Below, one piece after another: positions 1 through 8,642 of a stretch of DNA of 64,000 nt. Under the pieces are notes generated by a model. The model was not told the DNA's origin and did no database searches. It worked only from the letters and a program-made list of their open reading frames with translations. Each line of letters begins with the position of its first letter. Within the stretch, counting starts at the first letter, position 1. Both the position numbers and the translations under genes were made by a program. The stretch is from Opitutaceae bacterium (GTDB lineage Bacteria; Verrucomicrobiota; Verrucomicrobiia; Opitutales; Opitutaceae). The stretch covers positions 7,636 through 71,635 of the forward strand of contig JAGOJU010000007.1 of assembly GCA_017994935.1 (NCBI GenBank), read 5' to 3'.

Positions 1-2006
1 GCAGCGCAGCGCCTTCCAGCAGCCAGTACGCGCCGATATCGGTCAACAATCCTTACAATCCCTACGGTTCGCGGTTTTACAGTCCCACCGGTGCGCCAAA
101 CGCGGATGGTACGCCCCGCCTCACAGGAACCCCGCAGCAACTGGTGCTTGTTGCCCTGAACCATCTCGATGTTGGCGCTGAGAACATCAAAGTCACCGGC
201 AATACCTTCCGCGCGGTTGCCGGTCTTCGGGGCACGATCTTCCAAGGATGGAACTGGGAGACGGCAGGATTATATTCCCGCGCAGCCGCGACTGACATTT
301 CCTACAACGCCGGCCGGGAGTCGCTTTTTCAACAGGCGTTGATGAAGACCGATGCCACGGCCTACAATCCCTTTGGCTACACCTTCAAGGTCTCGAATGG
401 CGCAGTTGTCGCAGACAAGCCCTACACCAATCCCGAGGCGGCTCTGAGCTCATGGGTCCAGCCATGGCGGCACGATGGCACCACCTCGCTCCTGAGCGGC
501 GATTTTCGCGCCACGGGTCCTTTGATGACATTGTGGGGCAATACGATTTCCCTGGCGGTGGGCGGGGAAGGTCGCCGCGAGGATTATACGGATACCCGGC
601 CTCCCTACGCCGGCGTGAATCCACCTGGTTCCGGATTGAATGAGAACGACAATGACTTCCTTGTGGCTTCGCCGAAGCCCGACGCTTCGGGCGATCGCAC
701 CGTTTATTCTCTGTATGGCGAGGTTGTCATTCCCCTGGCTGGTTCGGAGCGCAATTTTCCGCTCGTGCGTTCGCTGGAAATTTCCGGCGCGGCACGCTAT
801 GAGGATTACAGCGACTTTGGTACCACGATTCGACCGAAGTTCGGCCTGAATTGGAAACCGTTCAACAATGTGATGGTGCGTGCCTCCCTTAATCGAGGTT
901 TCGCTGCGCCGACCTTGACGGCCAAATATACGCCCACGCAGTTCACCGTGGATAGCACGCCAGGCATCGTGGATCCCTATCGAAACGAGGGCATCGGTGA
1001 AGGTGCATACAGTCAACGGCGTGTAATCTCGGCCAACCCGGACCTGAAACCCATCAAGTCGGATGGTAGCAGTGTGGGTGTCGTGATCGAAATCCCCTGG
1101 ATTCGCGGCCTCGCGCTGACCGGGGATTACTTCCAGATCGAGCAAAAGGACGAGATCGGCTCGCGCAGCAATGCCCAGATTCTGAACAGCGATACCGCAC
1201 TCCTGAGGGCCTATGTGGCGCAACAGTTGGCCGCGGGAAGAACAATTGACCAGATCGACCTGGGCAGCGGAACATCTGCTTACAAGGGCGACCCGGCGGT
1301 GGTGCGCCAGGCGGTTTCCGCAGCGGACACTGCCGCTTTCAACGCCGCCAATGCATCCAAACCGGCGGCCCAGCGGCTGCCGGCGGTTGGACGCGTCATT
1401 TCGCGCTACGCGCCGTTTGAAAACTTTGCCAAGAGCTTCGTTTCCGGGATCGACATGGGAATATCCTACACCCGGCGCAGCAACCGATGGGGAACGATTC
1501 TGGCCTCAACGGAGTGGACCTACCTGATCAAGTCGGATGTTACCCGGAGTCCGGCCGGTGGCAGTACAACAGTCTCCGATCGCCTCGGTACGAATGGCAC
1601 AACGCGTTGGCGCGGATCGGCGTCTCTGTTGTGGGAAAAGAATCGCTGGTCCGCCTCGGTCGGTGCGTATTACATCGGCAGCTTTGGCGACACTGGCGCA
1701 ACGACTACCGCCACCCTCTATGATTCGCTGGGCAAGCCGGATTACATCGTCAAGCAGGTGGATAACAGCGCATATGTCTATCGATATCGAGTTAGGGATG
1801 TGGTCACTTTCAACGCTTCGGTGGGATATTCCTTTGGTCAGGAACGCAGTGTCTGGTTGAGGAATACCAAAGTAAAAATCGGCGTTATCAACCTGACCGA
1901 CCGTGAGCCGCCGCTCGCGTCGGGGGCGTTCGGTTTCAACTCTTCGGTGCACGGCACCCTTTTCGCCGGCCGTACCTGGACGCTCGAATTGAGCCGGAAA
2001 TTCTGA
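1..2006 (+). CDS. TonB-dependent receptor, C-terminal part (5' end outside window)
   Basis: The reading frame is open from the first bases of the window (first full codon at 3) and stops at 2006, so the signal peptide, plug and first barrel strands lie upstream. What remains is about 668 residues of outer-membrane beta-barrel, ending in the aromatic Phe typical of barrel proteins (last residues LSRKF). Near the start is an NPYNPYGSRFYSPTGAPNAD block that is nearly repeated in the complete receptor at 59741-62914. Further shared blocks (DTRPPYAG, GSGTSAYKG) confirm that the two are paralogs. The role would be energy-dependent uptake of a bulky ligand across the outer membrane. The M14 peptidase gene starts 11 bp downstream on the same strand, so co-transcription is likely and a peptide ligand is a reasonable inference. 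The ligand itself cannot be read from the sequence. Confidence 0.93.
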   Translation, partial: SAAPSSSQYAPISVNNPYNPYGSRFYSPTGAPNADGTPRLTGTPQQLVLVALNHLDVGAENIKVTGNTFRAVAGLRGTIFQGWNWETAGLYSRAAATDISYNAGRESLFQQALMKTDATAYNPFGYTFKVSNGAVVADKPYTNPEAALSSWVQPWRHDGTTSLLSGDFRATGPLMTLWGNTISLAVGGEGRREDYTDTRPPYAGVNPPGSGLNENDNDFLVASPKPDASGDRTVYSLYGEVVIPLAGSERNFPLVRSLEISGAARYEDYSDFGTTIRPKFGLNWKPFNNVMVRASLNRGFAAPTLTAKYTPTQFTVDSTPGIVDPYRNEGIGEGAYSQRRVISANPDLKPIKSDGSSVGVVIEIPWIRGLALTGDYFQIEQKDEIGSRSNAQILNSDTALLRAYVAQQLAAGRTIDQIDLGSGTSAYKGDPAVVRQAVSAADTAAFNAANASKPAAQRLPAVGRVISRYAPFENFAKSFVSGIDMGISYTRRSNRWGTILASTEWTYLIKSDVTRSPAGGSTTVSDRLGTNGTTRWRGSASLLWEKNRWSASVGAYYIGSFGDTGATTTATLYDSLGKPDYIVKQVDNSAYVYRYRVRDVVTFNASVGYSFGQERSVWLRNTKVKIGVINLTDREPPLASGAFGFNSSVHGTLFAGRTWTLELSRKF

Positions 2007-2017
2007 CTCTTCAGATT

Positions 2018-4756
2018 ATGAACATTCCCCGCTACGCCGTTGGTTCCTACCTGGCGGCCTGGGTTGCTACGGCCACCTTGGCGGTCACGTCACCCAAGGA
2101 ACATTTCGGCTTCAATATCGGGGATGACTATCATCTGGCCACCTATTCACAAACTGAGGCCTATTTCAAGAGGCTCAGTGCGGAGTCTGACCGGTTGAAG
2201 CTGCTGAAAATCGGTCTGACCGAAGAAGGGCGGACGCATTACATGCTGGTCTGCTCCTCCCCGGAGAACCTGAAGAACGTTGAACGCTACCGAAAGGATG
2301 CCCAACGGCTCGCCCGGGCTGAGGACTTGACGGATGACGAGGCCCGCGCCATGGCGAAGGCCGGCAAGCCGATCGTGTGGATCGACGGGGGCTTACACGC
2401 CACCGAGACTGTCGGCGCGCAGCAATTGATTGAGACACTCTGGCTGTTCGCGTCGCGCACCGACCCGGAAACGCTGCGCATCCTCGACAACGTCGTCATC
2501 CTCTTCGCAAACGACAACCCGGACGGACAGGAACTCGTGAGCTCCTGGTACATGCGTCACGCTGACCCCAAGCGCCGCCAGGATTTCGACATTCCGCGGC
2601 TCTACCAGAAATACGTCGGGCACGACAACAATCGGGATTTCTTCATGATGAACATGCGGGAGTCCAGCAACCTGGCCCGAGTGTTCTACATCGATTGGAT
2701 CCCGCAGATCATCTACAACCATCACCAGTCGAGCCCGGCTGGATCGGTGGTGGCAGGTCCGCCCTACCGTGACCCGTTCAACATGCTCTACGACCCGATA
2801 CTGGTCACGAGCCTCGATGCCTTGGGCGCTGCCATGGTCACGCGCCTGAATCTCGAAGACAAACCCGGTTACACGCGCGGAACCGGCGCGCCTTATAACG
2901 CCTGGCGGAATGGCGGCCTGCGCAACAGCGCGTATTATCACAATCAGATCGGCATCCTTACGGAAATGACAGGGCATCCCACTCCTGGGACCATTCCATT
3001 GACACCGGAGCGGCTGGTGCCCAGCGCGGTTTTCCCGAATCCGATTCCGCCGCAGCCTTGGCATTTCCGGCAATCGATCGACTATTCGGTCACGCTCAAC
3101 TATGCGGTGCTGAACTACGCCGTGCGCCACGGCGACGAACTGCTCTATAACATCTATCGCATGGGCAGGAATTCGATTGAGCGCGGCCAACGGGATTCAT
3201 GGACGCTTTATCCGAGGCTGGTCCGGAAGATTGCTGCCACTCCGGGCAGTCGCGTGGAGGAGTTTCGGCCCGGTTCCGGACTGGGTGTGAAGCAGTTCAA
3301 CGCGGTCTTTCGGGATCCGACAAACCGCGATCCGCGCGGCTTCATTCTCACTGCCGACCAGCCGGACTTCCCGAGGGCGACGCGCTTGATCAACGCCCTG
3401 ATCAAATCTGGCGTGGTGGTGCAGAGGGCAACTTCCAGCTTCACAGTCGAGGGCCGGAAGTACCCGGCTGGTTCCTGGGTCGTGAAGACCGATCAGTCGA
3501 ACCGACCGCACGTCCTCGACACCTTCGAGCCTCAGGATCACCCGGTGGAGTATCCGCCGGGCGGCGGACCACCAATCCCGCCCTATCGCGGAGATGGCAG
3601 CGGCTGGACCCTCGCCTTCCAGATGGGTGTGAAATTCGATCGCATCCTGAACGGGTTCAATGGTCCTCTTGAGCGGATCCCATATGGTTTAATCCAGCCT
3701 GTAGCACCGTCTGTCGCCGAGGAAGGCGCTGCAGGTTTTCTGCTGAGTCATGCGGTCAACAACAGCTTTATTGCCGTCAACCGCCTGCTTAAAGCGGGTT
3801 GCCAAGTCGAATGGTTGCGTGACGCCGATACCGAGTCGGGGAAGGATGCCTTCTACGTTCCGACGGGTGGTCGAGCGGCGGAAATCCTGAGTCATGCGGC
3901 CAGGGAACTTGGTATCGCCGCCAAACCTGCTGCGAAGAAACCCGACGGAAAGCGATTGCAACTCATGACACCGCGCATCGCGCTGTGGGATATCTATGGT
4001 GGTTCCATGCCCTCGGGCTGGACCCGGTGGCTCTTGGAGCAGTATGAATTTGGCTCGTTCAAGGTGACCTTTCCGAGTGAGATCAATGCCGGCCGGTTGC
4101 GCGAGAAGTACGACGTGCTGATTCTTGTCGATGCAGCCTTTGCAGAACCGGGGAGCAGCAAGCGGGAGCCTCCGCAGCCATCGGCGGACGATATCCCGGA
4201 GCAATATCGGGGCTGGCTCGGCCGGTTGTCGCGTGAGACATCGGTCCAGCCGCTGAAGGAATTCATGGAGGCTGGCGGCACTGTGATCGCACTCGAGTCC
4301 AGCACGGTACTGGCCTCATTCCTTGATCTGCCTGTGCGCCGCGCGCTCGTTGCAAAGGGTTCAAACGGAGAGGAGCAGCCGCTTCCTCGCGAGAAATTTC
4401 ACGTTCCCGGCAGCCTGCTAACTGCGGCATTGCATTCCAACCTCCCTATCACCGCCGGGATGTCGATTGACGTCGTGATAAACTTCGACAACAGCCCAGT
4501 CTTCGAATTGACGGACACAGCTGCATCGAAGGGCGTGCGCTCCATCGCTTGGTTCGATACCGAAAGGCCTCTGCGCAGCGGCTGGGCTTGGGGTGAGGAG
4601 CGCCTCAAGGGCAAGACCTCCGCCTTCGAAGCCTCAGTGGGAAGAGGCCGACTTTATGCCTTCGGGTCGAACGTCACCTTCCGCGGCCAGTCTGACGGCA
4701 CGTTTGGGCTGCTCTTCAACGGGCTTCTTCTCAGTGCGGCCAAGGAGAAAAATTGA
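2018..4756 (+). CDS. Secreted M14-family zinc carboxypeptidase (large, multidomain)
   Basis: A 912-residue exported metallopeptidase. An N-terminal hydrophobic segment (about residues 8-24) looks like a signal peptide. The M14 catalytic domain follows: zinc ligands His127 and Glu130 in GGLHATE, an NPDG motif at 167-170, third ligand His235 or His236 in IIYNHHQ, and a probable catalytic Glu316 in GILTEMTG. The C-terminal half (about 560-900) resembles the glutamine-amidotransferase-like domain often attached to these roughly 900-residue M14 enzymes, with an IALWDIYGG motif. It should cleave peptides in the periplasm or outside the cell. It sits 11 bp behind a TonB receptor, which suggests a peptide capture-and-digest pair. 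Its stop overlaps the TTG of a short remnant ORF. The family call is firm; specificity is unknown. Confidence 0.9.
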   Translation: MNIPRYAVGSYLAAWVATATLAVTSPKEHFGFNIGDDYHLATYSQTEAYFKRLSAESDRLKLLKIGLTEEGRTHYMLVCSSPENLKNVERYRKDAQRLARAEDLTDDEARAMAKAGKPIVWIDGGLHATETVGAQQLIETLWLFASRTDPETLRILDNVVILFANDNPDGQELVSSWYMRHADPKRRQDFDIPRLYQKYVGHDNNRDFFMMNMRESSNLARVFYIDWIPQIIYNHHQSSPAGSVVAGPPYRDPFNMLYDPILVTSLDALGAAMVTRLNLEDKPGYTRGTGAPYNAWRNGGLRNSAYYHNQIGILTEMTGHPTPGTIPLTPERLVPSAVFPNPIPPQPWHFRQSIDYSVTLNYAVLNYAVRHGDELLYNIYRMGRNSIERGQRDSWTLYPRLVRKIAATPGSRVEEFRPGSGLGVKQFNAVFRDPTNRDPRGFILTADQPDFPRATRLINALIKSGVVVQRATSSFTVEGRKYPAGSWVVKTDQSNRPHVLDTFEPQDHPVEYPPGGGPPIPPYRGDGSGWTLAFQMGVKFDRILNGFNGPLERIPYGLIQPVAPSVAEEGAAGFLLSHAVNNSFIAVNRLLKAGCQVEWLRDADTESGKDAFYVPTGGRAAEILSHAARELGIAAKPAAKKPDGKRLQLMTPRIALWDIYGGSMPSGWTRWLLEQYEFGSFKVTFPSEINAGRLREKYDVLILVDAAFAEPGSSKREPPQPSADDIPEQYRGWLGRLSRETSVQPLKEFMEAGGTVIALESSTVLASFLDLPVRRALVAKGSNGEEQPLPREKFHVPGSLLTAALHSNLPITAGMSIDVVINFDNSPVFELTDTAASKGVRSIAWFDTERPLRSGWAWGEERLKGKTSAFEASVGRGRLYAFGSNVTFRGQSDGTFGLLFNGLLLSAAKEKN

Positions 4757-4899
4757 CCCCGCGGGCTGTTTGCTTGGGTATCGGGCTGCTCGCGTTCGTC
4801 GCCGCGCGGGCGCAGTCGGCCTCGTCTGGACCCGCGGAAATTGCCTACTCGTTGCTGAACGATTTGTCCTACTATCCGGATCAGACCCTGGCCGGATAG
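4753..4899 (+). pseudogene. Remnant of a secreted protein gene (48 residues)
   Basis: A short reading frame begins with TTG inside the stop codon of the peptidase gene (overlap ATTGA) and ends at a TAG after 48 codons. The encoded start is a convincing signal peptide: Thr-Pro-Arg, a hydrophobic core (CLGIGLLAFVAA), then an A-x-A-like ARAQSA cleavage region. The mature part reads AEIAYSLLNDLSYYPDQ, reminiscent of the start of alpha/beta-hydrolase esterases of this group, but it stops at once. No continuation is obvious in the other plus frames before the convergent sulfatase gene. The best reading is the 5' remnant of a downstream operon gene lost by deletion. A genuine tiny secreted protein is less likely. 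Confidence 0.4.
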
Positions 4900-4939
4900 G
4901 GCGCCGATTGACCTGTGTAATCAACTCGTTGTGACGTAA

Positions 4940-4955
4940 GTTCGGTGCTCCGAAC
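4940..4955. terminator. Short stem-loop between convergent genes
   Basis: GTTCGG-TGCT-CCGAAC forms a perfect 6-bp stem with a 4-base loop. It lies between the end of the plus-strand peptidase/remnant and the end of the minus-strand sulfatase gene at 4976. There is no T-tract, so termination efficiency is uncertain. The convergent position is the main support. Confidence 0.35.
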
Positions 4956-4975
4956 GGCGCGCTCTTCGACCTTGT

Positions 4976-6433
4976 TCACCGATCGCCTGGCATCGGGAAC
5001 CTCGCATTCATGCGGTGGGCCTCGGCCATGTAGCGGCGCAGTCGCTCGGTGATGAGTGGCTGCTCGACGGAGACATTGCGGGTCTCGCCGAGATCGTCGG
5101 CAAGGTTGAACAGCTCGAATGTCTCGGGATGGTCCGCGCCGGCATAGATGTGAACGGCCTTCCAGTCACCTGCACGCACCGCCCGGCTGGGCCCGCGTTC
5201 AGCGAATTCCCAATAGAAGTACTCGTGCTGCTGCTGTCCGGGACGTCCAAGCAGCGTCGGCACCAGCGACAACCCGTCGATTCCGGTCGGAGCAGGTACG
5301 GAGGCCAGTTCGGCGAAGGTGGGCAGGATATCCCACGCGGCGAACGGTGCATCTACCTGCCGCCCCGCCGCGATGCGGCCTGGCCAGCGGGCGATCATCG
5401 GCACACGGATGCCGCCTTCGTACATGTCGCGCTTGTAGCCCCGCAACGGGCCGTTGCTGTCGAAGAAATCCGGGTCATGGCCACCCTCGACATGCGGGCC
5501 GTTGTCGCTGGTGAACATGACCAGGGTCTGCTCCGCGAGGCCCAGCTCGTCGACCAGCGCCATGATTTCGCCCACCTGCCGGTCGAGCCGTGTGACCATT
5601 GCGGCGAAGGTCGCCAGCGGCATGGGTTGCGAGGCGTAGCCGCCGGGCGACGCATCAGGTCCGTAGTCGGCTCCGCCACCCCATTCCGGAAATTTCCTCC
5701 CTGTAAATGGCTTTTCAGGGAACCGGCCTTTGAACTGAGCCAGAATCTCGTCGTCGGGCACCTGGAGTTCCGCGTGGGGAATCGGCGTGGTGACAAACAG
5801 GAAGAAGGGTTTTGCGCGGTTGGCGCGGATGAAGGCCAGCGTCTCGGCGTGCAGGACGTCTGGCGCATAGGTCGTCTTCGTCCGCATATCATTGCCCGGC
5901 AGGAAAACCTGTCGCCTCCCTTCCCAGAGATAGGGTGGGTAGTAGCGGTGCGCGAAGCGCTGGCAGTTATAACCGAAGAATCGGTCGAATCCTTGAGCCT
6001 GCGGGTCGCCCTCGGTGCCGACGAAGCCCAGGCCCCACTTGCCGATCGCCCCCGACACATAGCCCGCCCCGTGCAGCACCTCGGGGAGGGTGATGGCCGA
6101 AGCCGGCATGGGCTCCTGTCCCTCGGGGAAAATCTCGGCGTTGCCGCGCACGGGCGTGTGTCCTGTGTGCTGGCCGGTCAGCAGCGCCGAGCGCGAAGGG
6201 GCGCACACGGTGTTGCCGCTGTAGAAGCTTGTGAACCGCATGCCCTCGCGCGCGAGCTGGTCAATATTCGGCGTGGCGAATTTCATCTGCCCGTAGCAGC
6301 CGAGGTCGCCGTAGCCGAGGTCGTCGGCGAGGATGTAAATGATGTTGGGCGGCCTGCTGGTTGCGGACCAGGCGCCGGTAAGCGAGGACACAGTCAAGGA
6401 AACCAACACGAAAAGGGCGGGGAGACGTTTCAT
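4976..6433 (-). CDS. Secreted Cys-type sulfatase (arylsulfatase family)
   Basis: A 485-residue enzyme that would hydrolyse a sulfate ester in the periplasm or outside the cell. Residues 1-23 form a signal peptide (MKRLPALFVLVSLTVSSLTG, then AWSA). The metal-binding Asp pair is at 37-38 (ILADDLGYGDLGCYG). The sulfatase signature CAPSR starts at Cys77, the residue converted to formylglycine by a maturation enzyme that is not encoded in this window. A TSDNGPHVEGGHDPDFFDSN region supplies the late metal ligands. Length is normal for family S1. The substrate (sulfated polysaccharide or small ester) cannot be read. It stands alone on the minus strand, 115 bp from the CobW-type gene upstream, and is the first of two sulfatases here. 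Confidence 0.93.
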   Translation of the reverse strand: MKRLPALFVLVSLTVSSLTGAWSATSRPPNIIYILADDLGYGDLGCYGQMKFATPNIDQLAREGMRFTSFYSGNTVCAPSRSALLTGQHTGHTPVRGNAEIFPEGQEPMPASAITLPEVLHGAGYVSGAIGKWGLGFVGTEGDPQAQGFDRFFGYNCQRFAHRYYPPYLWEGRRQVFLPGNDMRTKTTYAPDVLHAETLAFIRANRAKPFFLFVTTPIPHAELQVPDDEILAQFKGRFPEKPFTGRKFPEWGGGADYGPDASPGGYASQPMPLATFAAMVTRLDRQVGEIMALVDELGLAEQTLVMFTSDNGPHVEGGHDPDFFDSNGPLRGYKRDMYEGGIRVPMIARWPGRIAAGRQVDAPFAAWDILPTFAELASVPAPTGIDGLSLVPTLLGRPGQQQHEYFYWEFAERGPSRAVRAGDWKAVHIYAGADHPETFELFNLADDLGETRNVSVEQPLITERLRRYMAEAHRMNARFPMPGDR

Positions 6434-6548
6434 GGGATGGCGTCGGAATGTGAAAGAAGCCCATGGGCAGTCAAACGGCCATTTCCTTCGGGCGGGATTC
6501 GCCGGGTGCGACAGTTACGGGCTCGGGTCAACCCCGACTCGGATACCC

Positions 6549-7955
6549 TCACGCGAGGCAGGCCTTGAACGCTGTGGTCAAGGCTTCCCGGTCGAGATTC
6601 CTGCCGATGAATACGAGCGTGTTGGTGCGTGGTGCCATGCCCCATTCGCGGTCGAACTTCGCGTCGAACAACATGTGCACTCCCTGGAAGACGAGGCGCT
6701 TGTTGCTTCCCCTGACACTGAGGACGCCCTTCATGCGGTAAAGGTCGCCGCCTTTTGTCCGAAGCAGATCGCTGATCCAGGTGTTCAGCCGGTTGCCGTC
6801 GAGATCACCCGGCAGGCTGATGCCGACGCTGGATACATCGTCATCATGGGAGTGGTGGGACTGAAAATCCTGCTGCCAACCTGGCCGGGCGTGCTGGCCC
6901 ATCACTGCGATGTGCAGAGGCGCGTGTCCGTTCTGCTCGAACACGGCATAAAAGCCCGGCTGATCAATCCTCAGTCGGAAATTTCCGCAGCCATCCTTCA
7001 ACTGCAGGCGATGCAAGATGCCCCCGGGCTTCAACGTCTCCCCATCGGCAACCTTGTTTTCCCAATCGGAAAAAAGCACGGCCGCTGCCTCCCGCGCGGG
7101 TGTGATGTCTGCCTCCTCCGTGGTCTTCACCGGGAGGATGACAACATCCATTTCGTTCTCGTTGCCATGGTGGTGGTGATGTCCCTCCTCGTGGTCATGG
7201 TCGTGATCGTGCCCCTCGTGATGATGGTCACAGCGTCCGATCTCCAGGGAGTGCATTCCCTGGGGGAGTGCGTACACGCCTGCCCATTCGAACGGATACT
7301 CGGTTTCAAGGAAGCCGGGATCGATCTCGGTTGCCCGCGAAAGATTGAAGCCGCCGACATCGAGCACGGCGGACAACGGGACATTTGCGTTTTGAGCGCG
7401 AAACACGCGCGCCGCCGCATTCATCTTCCTGATGCGGGTTTCGAGCGCATCGAGTTCGGAGGGCGACACGAGGTCCGTCTTGTTCAGGATCAGCACATCC
7501 GCGAATGCGATCTGCTTTTTCACCTCGGGTGAGGTGTCGATGTGCTGCACCACGTGTTTGGCATCGACCACGGTGACGATCGCGTCGAGCCGGAAGCGTG
7601 CGCGCATTTCGTCATCGGTGAAGAATGTCTGGGCGACCGGTCCCGGATCGGCGAGTCCCGTGGTTTCGATCAGGATGCCGTCGAGCCGGTCCTTGCGCTT
7701 CATCAGTCGTCCCAGGATGCGGATGAGGTCGCCCCTGACGGTGCAGCAGATGCACCCATTGTTCATCTCAAAAATCTCCTCGTCGCCTTGGATGACGAGC
7801 TGGTTGTCGACGCCAACCTCACCGAATTCGTTCTCGATCACCGCCAGCTTCTTGCCGTGCTGCTCTGTCAGGATGCGGTTGAGCAGCGTGGTTTTTCCAG
7901 CACCGAGAAAACCGGTGAGCACGGTGACAGGCAGGGAATCAGAGGTGGAGGACAT
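6549..7955 (-). CDS. CobW/COG0523-family GTPase, His-rich metal chaperone candidate
   Basis: A 468-residue P-loop GTPase of the G3E/COG0523 family, whose members deliver metals (zinc, cobalt, iron) to target proteins. With the start at 7955 (MSSTSDSLPV) the Walker A GFLGAGKTT spans residues 15-23. The metal-binding CxCC motif is Cys68-Ile-Cys70-Cys71 in NNGCICCTVRGDL. The guanine-specificity NKTD is near 158-161. A striking His/Asp-rich stretch lies at about 244-263, with some 11 His in 20 residues, between the GTPase domain and the C-terminal CobW_C domain. An in-frame start at 7997 would add 14 unconserved residues. The nearest metal transporter is the P1B-4 ATPase 7 kb away. Which metal is handled, and whether Zur regulates the gene, cannot be seen. 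Confidence 0.88.
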   Translation of the reverse strand: MSSTSDSLPVTVLTGFLGAGKTTLLNRILTEQHGKKLAVIENEFGEVGVDNQLVIQGDEEIFEMNNGCICCTVRGDLIRILGRLMKRKDRLDGILIETTGLADPGPVAQTFFTDDEMRARFRLDAIVTVVDAKHVVQHIDTSPEVKKQIAFADVLILNKTDLVSPSELDALETRIRKMNAAARVFRAQNANVPLSAVLDVGGFNLSRATEIDPGFLETEYPFEWAGVYALPQGMHSLEIGRCDHHHEGHDHDHDHEEGHHHHHGNENEMDVVILPVKTTEEADITPAREAAAVLFSDWENKVADGETLKPGGILHRLQLKDGCGNFRLRIDQPGFYAVFEQNGHAPLHIAVMGQHARPGWQQDFQSHHSHDDDVSSVGISLPGDLDGNRLNTWISDLLRTKGGDLYRMKGVLSVRGSNKRLVFQGVHMLFDAKFDREWGMAPRTNTLVFIGRNLDREALTTAFKACLA

Positions 7956-8026
7956 GGCGCAAGGTGACAGACTTCGCCAGCCTCGCAAGCGGGTCAAGCG
8001 GTGCCATCACCACAATTCGGCCGCGT

Positions 8027-8509
8027 CTATGAACGGGCCTGCCTCTGGGAGCGTCGTCCTCGAAGCGTCACCCAGGCGCAGGCGGCGCCGAGCAGCAGGG
8101 CGCCGTAGGTGGACGGTTCAGGCACGGGCACTTCAATCGATGCTGCGGTGGAATAGTCCTTCCACGAGGGATTGGACTCTGTCCAGGGGTTGGTCGACGC
8201 CAGGGAGGCGGTTGATGCGCCTGACGAGGGTCGCGTGGATCCGCTGGATCCCGCCATTGCGTCGACCGCGCGGCTCCACTGCGCCATTGAAAGCGCGGCG
8301 TCCCCGGCATTGAGTCTCGCGCCGCTGGCCGGCAAATAAGGTTGAGTGGCGCCGCTCTGCGGAAAGTCCACGATTGCCGGTGCGGTGATGGGTGAGGCCG
8401 GAGCGTCGGCTACCGTTTCCCCGGACTGCGCGAAGGCACCGCCCGGGTCGGAAAAAGCGAGGGCCATGAAAATGGAAAAAAAAATGACCGGACAAGGTCT
8501 CAAGGACAA
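8027..8509 (-). CDS. PEP-CTERM sorting-domain protein
   Basis: A 160-residue exported protein with a signal peptide (about 1-28, ending GGAFAQ) and a low-complexity Ser/Ala/Thr/Pro-rich body. Its C-terminus fits the PEP-CTERM pattern: VPEPSTYG at about 128-135, a hydrophobic helix (ALLLGAACAWVTL), then a basic tail (RGRRSQRQARS). Such proteins are processed at the PEP motif by an exosortase and end up at the surface or in the extracellular matrix. No exosortase is encoded here, so it must be elsewhere in the genome. The body has no domain I recognise. It lies 71 bp downstream of the CobW-type gene start, in the same orientation. Confidence 0.82.
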   Translation of the reverse strand: MSLRPCPVIFFSIFMALAFSDPGGAFAQSGETVADAPASPITAPAIVDFPQSGATQPYLPASGARLNAGDAALSMAQWSRAVDAMAGSSGSTRPSSGASTASLASTNPWTESNPSWKDYSTAASIEVPVPEPSTYGALLLGAACAWVTLRGRRSQRQARS

Positions 8510-8618
8510 ATGAGAAAACTCCTCCGCGGCATGGCTCGCCAGCCAATTCGCCCCGAATACCCATGGGTACTATTACCCCCGGCCGTCATCTGCAAGTACG
8601 TGCGATTGCCCTGAGTTA

Positions 8619-8637
8619 CACTCGTTTCCAGCGAGTG
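8619..8637 (-). terminator. Stem-loop after moaA
   Basis: CACTCG and CGAGTG form a 6-bp stem around a 7-base loop, immediately beyond the stop codon of the minus-strand moaA gene. No run of T follows, so it is only a weak terminator candidate. It also lies in the 133-bp leader of the PEP-CTERM gene. Confidence 0.3.
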
Positions 8638-8642
8638 CGGAC

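Noticed and set aside
5015..6568. Long plus-strand open frame (517 codons) opposite the sulfatase gene
   Set aside because: It is antisense to a gene with clear sulfatase motifs. The composition mirrors its codon bias, as usual in GC-rich DNA, and no domain is visible.
6339..7532. Plus-strand frame opposite the CobW-type gene with runs of Val and Met
   Set aside because: The VVVMSLLVVMVVIV stretch is only the complement of the His-rich coding sequence on the other strand.
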